NCBI GenBank assembly: GCA_035503615.1
Contig: DATJTI010000027.1
Span: 1-64,000, forward strand
Length of the DNA stretch: 64,000 bases
Origin: AP-15 sp035503615
GTDB lineage: Bacteria; Pseudomonadota; Alphaproteobacteria; ATCC43930; CGMCC-115725
Direction: 5' to 3'
The translations under genes were made by a program, and so were the position numbers. Positions 60,879 through 64,000 of this stretch are shown here, piece after piece (position 1 is the first letter of the stretch; every line of letters begins with the position of its first letter). The notes beneath the pieces were generated by a model. That model was not told the DNA's origin. It saw only the letters and a list, made by a program, of their open reading frames with translations, and made no database searches.

Positions 60879-61787
60879 TCACTTTGAAATCTGAGGCGCG
60901 GATTTCGGCTGGCGCGGCTTGTAGAGGCCGCGCTTCTTCGGCTCGCCCTCAGCCGCATCGATCAGCGCAACGATATCGTCCATCGACCATAGCCGATCGC
61001 TGATCCCGGCCGCCATTGCCGGCGACACCCGCAACGTCTGGTGCCGGCGCGCGAAATTGTAGAACACGAAATAGAGCGCCAGCGCATGGCAGTGGTTCTC
61101 GACCTTCTTGCTGAACGCGTTAGTGAGCCGGGTAAACCGCCTCATGCTCATTCGCATGGTGAGGTTGTGCCGCTCGGTATAGGACGTGCTGACGTGCTTT
61201 GGATCGGGGTTGCCGGTGATCGTGTCCTTGCGAGCGCCAAGACACTCCGACGGGCTGTATTTGCGCTCGTGCCCTTGTCCGCCCGTCTCCGCGCCATACA
61301 GCTTCACCAGCATGCCATAGTCGATATCGGCCCCGAAGGCTTCCTCGACCGCTTCCAAATATGCCCGGTGTCCATCGGTCGTGAGTTGCACGCGATTCGC
61401 CAGCCGGCCGCGAAGATCGTCCATCAGCGCTAGCGCGTATCCAGCATCGCGCCCGCCGACCGCCCACGACAACACCAGCTTCGAGTCGGCGTCGAGTGCG
61501 GTCCAGGTCCAAACGTCGCCAGCACCCTCCGGCGCGGCCTTCGCGGTCGCAACGTTCTTCTGCTTGGCGTAGCAGAATGACCAAACCTCATCGCACTGAA
61601 CGCGCTTGCTGGCGACACCGCGCACGGTCGCATCATGGAATTGAGCGCATACCGGCCCGGCTGCGGCGAGCAAGCCGTAAACCGTGTTGATGCTCACGTC
61701 CGCAACGCGGCTGATCGACCGCATCGACGAGCCCTCGCACAGCATGGAGAGGATTTGGGCGCGCTTAGCGAGAGGCAGCTTGTTCAT
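60879..61787 (-). mobile_element. IS1-family-type transposase
   Basis: A 302-aa transposase in one reading frame. The N-terminal HTH (RAQILSMLCEGSSMRSISRV) precedes the DDE core: CDEVWSFCYAKQKNVATA, LTTDGHRAYLEAVEEAFGAD and SYTERHNLTMRMSMRRFTRL. It is close to the single-ORF IS1-type transposases of alphaproteobacteria. I find no convincing terminal inverted repeats or target duplication around it, so it may be a stranded or chromosomally fixed copy. ATG 61787 fits the family start; an upstream in-frame start at 61826 is possible. Confidence 0.85.
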
Positions 61788-61800
61788 ACCCAGAATATAT

Positions 61801-61836
61801 GAACTTGAATGCTTCACGTCAAGCATTTTCGTTCAT
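61801..61836 (+). promoter_or_regulatory. Inverted repeat between the transposase start and the XRE-ImmA gene
   Basis: GAAC...AATGCTT pairs with AAGCATT...GTTC around a CACGTC loop, a near-perfect hairpin interrupted by three unpaired bases on each side. It lies just upstream of the transposase start and over the stop of the XRE-ImmA gene. It may be an operator, a transposon-end relic or an attenuator; there is no clear T-tract on the minus strand for a terminator. Confidence 0.5.
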
Positions 61837-62918
61837 TTGACGAGCCGCAATGTCGCTCGCTTGTCTGATCGAAAGTGCGATGCGGTTGGGCTTGACAGGC
61901 CGATCGTGGCAAGGCCCCACACAAGTTTTTCGATCTCCGCCGGCGGGATGGCGAGATCATCGGCGATGTGGTCCTTGGTAACGCCTTCCTGCCGTAGTGC
62001 TCCTAAGACCTTTTCCCAAACTCGGGAAGTTTCTCGGGGCGGGTCATCAGGCTCAGTTATTCGATACCCTCTTTCGCTAATCTGAACACACAAAGTCCTG
62101 TAGTGCCACTCGCTTGCAAGGCCCAGTTCGCGCAATCTCCTTGCCAATGCACTGACAGACACTAGCCATTTCTTCTTTAGCTGAATCAAATTGGGCACGG
62201 TAGCGAAACGTGGCGCGGCTGCTAACACACTAGCCCGCGGCATTAAGAATGCCGCCGCAAAGGAATTGGCTTCCTTTTCCGCATCCTGACCTCCAGCGGC
62301 ACCGTGTTTGTGGAGTACAAGGTGGGCTAGCTCATGGGCTGCATCGTATCTATTATGAGCGCTAGATTTTAACGTATTCAGGAATACGTAGGGTCTATTG
62401 CCTCTCCACAATGAGAAGGCGTCTACTTGTCGGGCATTCTCTACTAACGAGAATACACGAACGCCCTTTGCCTCAAGCAGTCGCACCATGTGCGCAACCG
62501 ATAGTTGCCCTAACCCCCACTCCTGCCGCACAATCTCAGCGGCGGTTTCGGGCTCCTCACCTTGGAGATTTGGTAATTCGCTCTCGGGCAGCGAAAATCG
62601 TTTTTCGACCCATTCTGAAAGAGCGAACGCCAAGGCGCCAGCCGCCAATGCCGCGTGCCGCTGCGATGCGGTCATCCGCTTCATCGATCGGAAGCTGACG
62701 GAGGATTCGTCAGGCTCGTCCAGATCATCGCCACAGAAGAATGCGGCAGGAAATTCTAGCGCATCTGCCAGTCTGGCTAATACATCCTCGGCGGGCGGAT
62801 ACTCATCTGCCTCATAAGCGGTTAGCGCCCGCGCTGTGATACCGACAATTCCTGCAAGCTCCTTCTTGGTTAGCCCCCGCCGCCTGCGCGCGAGAGCAAG
62901 CCGCGCCGAGTTGAACAT
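61833..62918 (-). CDS. XRE regulator fused to ImmA/IrrE-type metallopeptidase
   Basis: A 361-aa two-domain protein. Residues about 5-60 are an XRE helix-turn-helix (LALARRRRGLTKKELAGIVG, then ALTAYEADEYPP). The remainder is an M78 ImmA/IrrE peptidase-like domain with the zinc motif HELAH (RYDAAHELAHLVLHKH) and the downstream Glu-containing EANSFAAAFLMP. Such proteins control mobile elements by cleaving repressors, or serve as antitoxins (COG2856). It follows the unknown gene at 62924 by 5 nt, so the two form an operon. Codon use is less GC-rich than the main chromosome. Confidence 0.9.
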   Translation of the reverse strand: MFNSARLALARRRRGLTKKELAGIVGITARALTAYEADEYPPAEDVLARLADALEFPAAFFCGDDLDEPDESSVSFRSMKRMTASQRHAALAAGALAFALSEWVEKRFSLPESELPNLQGEEPETAAEIVRQEWGLGQLSVAHMVRLLEAKGVRVFSLVENARQVDAFSLWRGNRPYVFLNTLKSSAHNRYDAAHELAHLVLHKHGAAGGQDAEKEANSFAAAFLMPRASVLAAAPRFATVPNLIQLKKKWLVSVSALARRLRELGLASEWHYRTLCVQISERGYRITEPDDPPRETSRVWEKVLGALRQEGVTKDHIADDLAIPPAEIEKLVWGLATIGLSSPTASHFRSDKRATLRLVK

Positions 62919-62923
62919 CGGGC

Positions 62924-63568
62924 TTACCCGATACGACGCACATCCGGGTCGAAATCTGGGCCGAAATCAGTCGGCTCCACAAAGACCCCCGGAGGACCAA
63001 AATCAAATGGCGGCAGAATGATGCGCTCAGCCCACACGGCAATCTTGCCGCCAACCATATCTAAAGGGCGCGACAGCTCCGCTCGGATGTCGTCGGCAGT
63101 TACGACAATTAGCAAATACCAAGCTGTATAGCCGGCCGTTTCCGACCGCATCCTTATGTGCTCAGGTATAGAATCAGGAAATAATTCAAGCTGTTGGTTA
63201 TTGCTGACGGCTTCTTCGGTCCACTGTCCCTTTGGAGCCTTGGTGCGAGGATCATCGGCGCCCTCGCGTCCAGCAAAATCATCTCCCGTCGCGACCACAA
63301 TGTACAAGCGTCGCTCGTCATTGATGGTCATCGAGAAGTTGCTAGGATCGTCTTTACGCCATCCGGCCGGCGAAAGCAGCTCACGGAGATGGCGGGTCGC
63401 GTGCGCCCAGCCCGCCATCCCTGGGAATGTAGGTGGATCGTTGGGGCTGCAATTTGTCTTGGCGAGCTGCGCCGCGCGAGCAACTTCCTGGACGATTTCG
63501 ATCGTCAAACCCAATTCAAACAGACGACGGCGTACATCATGCGGCTTGGCGTAAATGAGCGCGGGCAC
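62924..63568 (-). CDS. Unknown protein, operon partner of the XRE-ImmA gene
   Basis: A 214-aa protein with no domain I recognise. GTG 63568 is chosen because AAGGAG lies 7 nt before it; a longer frame goes to 63616. It is largely soluble-looking, with a conserved-looking LYIVVATGDDFAGREG segment, YTAWYLLIVVTADDIRAEL and an aromatic/Pro/Asp-rich tail (PPFDFGPPGVFVEPTDFGPD). It ends 5 nt before the XRE-ImmA gene. As the upstream gene of a pair with a regulator, it could be a toxin or effector, but nothing in the sequence shows activity. Confidence 0.7.
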   Translation of the reverse strand: MPALIYAKPHDVRRRLFELGLTIEIVQEVARAAQLAKTNCSPNDPPTFPGMAGWAHATRHLRELLSPAGWRKDDPSNFSMTINDERRLYIVVATGDDFAGREGADDPRTKAPKGQWTEEAVSNNQQLELFPDSIPEHIRMRSETAGYTAWYLLIVVTADDIRAELSRPLDMVGGKIAVWAERIILPPFDFGPPGVFVEPTDFGPDFDPDVRRIG

Positions 63569-63640
63569 CAACTGTCTCCTTGCGGCGCATTGCCACTTCG
63601 CATTTTGGTGCCTCATTTGAGGACGAAAAACAAGAAGTTT

Positions 63641-63871
63641 CTATCTTCCCCAGCGTTTCGCAGCAGCTTTCCTCGCAATTTCGGCACGGCGCTCGGGCGA
63701 CAGCTTCTCGCGCCGGGCAGCTCCGCCCCGACGACCGAGCGACTGCGCGGCCTTGTCTTTGCTCGAATCGCCCATATCCTCCTCAACCTCGCCGGTGAGA
63801 ATCTTGGCGACGCGGATCGCGTTCGCTACGGTGTCGGTGGGTCGTTTCTGGCCCCGCGGCCCCTTTGGCAT
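63641..63871 (-). CDS. Small basic protein of unknown function (KGG/RW-tail type)
   Basis: A 76-aa protein, MPKGPRGQKRPTDTVANAIR at the start and a basic tail LSPERRAEIARKAAAKRWGR. The middle has a short acidic stretch (TGEVEEDMG) and LGRRGGAARR. GGAGG lies upstream of ATG 63871. Similar small proteins are common in alphaproteobacteria; a nucleic-acid-binding role is likely from charge but not shown. It is upstream of the unknown/XRE-ImmA pair on the same strand, 72 nt away. Confidence 0.8.
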   Translation of the reverse strand: MPKGPRGQKRPTDTVANAIRVAKILTGEVEEDMGDSSKDKAAQSLGRRGGAARREKLSPERRAEIARKAAAKRWGR

Positions 63872-64000
63872 CTCGCCTCCGGCAATGCATGACGGTAAGC
63901 ATACACAGTTGTCAGCCTCGATAAAGTAGGAAACATTGACCAATGGGGTTAGTGGACTGCGAATCTCTCCTCAACCCGAAGCGAGGGATGCCCCCATGGG

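Noticed and set aside
63872..64000. A possible attachment site or tRNA end at the right edge
   Set aside because: No tRNA-like fold, direct repeat or integrase signal can be made out in the last 130 bases.

Overview
This is a high-GC chromosomal window from an alphaproteobacterium, probably a Rhodospirillales-like lineage. The supporting signs are a PhaR/PhaB/PhaA/PhaC polyhydroxyalkanoate cluster with a short class III-like synthase, a SciP-type DUF1153 cell-cycle regulator with CtrA-like sites upstream, Tat-dependent sugar-binding proteins, a THI-box thiC leader and several Flp pilins. The placement is inferred from gene content only. I found no rRNA, tRNA or CRISPR array.

Layout. 1-2.5 kb: murL (cut by the window edge) and murD2, an alternative route to the D-Glu of peptidoglycan, with a small lipoprotein gene. 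2.5-9 kb: MFS exporter, YfcG-like glutathione transferase, an incomplete branched-chain-type ABC transporter (permease, binding protein, LivF) and a solute-binding protein on the other strand. 9-19 kb: Cys-rich secreted protein, SDR, flavin reductase, then a complete CUT1 sugar ABC transporter with two paralogous Tat-exported binding proteins at its ends, and an Asp/Glu racemase-family protein. 19-31 kb: mutL, PAP2 membrane enzyme, msrB, ABM protein, MlaC, a cytochrome c remnant, msrA, CYTH-CHAD protein, MFS, acyl-CoA dehydrogenase-type flavoprotein and two related lipoproteins. 31-36 kb: Nudix hydrolase whose start lies in a palindromic repeat, TPP riboswitch plus thiC, an L,D-transpeptidase-like protein. 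34.8-39 kb: PHA synthesis genes phaB, phaA, phaC, a PhaE-like partner and the divergent regulator phaR. 39-41.9 kb: trpF-trpB-trpA, followed by a decayed VOC gene. 42-48 kb: class III CoA-transferase, serine hydrolase, DUF1653 protein, molybdopterin oxidoreductase and a membrane protein. 48-56 kb: SciP homologue, GT87 membrane protein, three Flp pilins, RecQ, then an LdtD-like/MepK-like murein pair. 56-60.5 kb: DUF3309, DOPA-dioxygenase-like, GNAT, D-2-hydroxyacid dehydrogenase and monomeric NADP-isocitrate dehydrogenase. 60.6-64 kb: an accessory-looking segment, less GC-rich in part, with a truncated dimeric icd remnant, an IS1-type transposase, an XRE-ImmA/IrrE gene with an unknown partner, and a small basic protein.

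Genes that work together: MurD2 and MurL make UDP-MurNAc-L-Ala-D-Glu; PhaA, PhaB and PhaC convert acetyl-CoA to polyhydroxybutyrate under PhaR; TrpF, TrpB and TrpA catalyse late tryptophan steps; the LdtD-like and MepK-like proteins make and cut peptidoglycan cross-links.

Two themes stand out. Short tandem repeats (12-21 bp units) occur at many places, in frame inside genes and free of that constraint between genes. Several gene remnants (dimeric icd, cytochrome c, VOC protein) sit beside intact genes. The best candidate for an undescribed system is the XRE-ImmA/IrrE plus unknown-partner operon at 61.8-63.6 kb. The most surprising local architecture is the long out-of-frame overlap of the PhaE-like gene with phaC.
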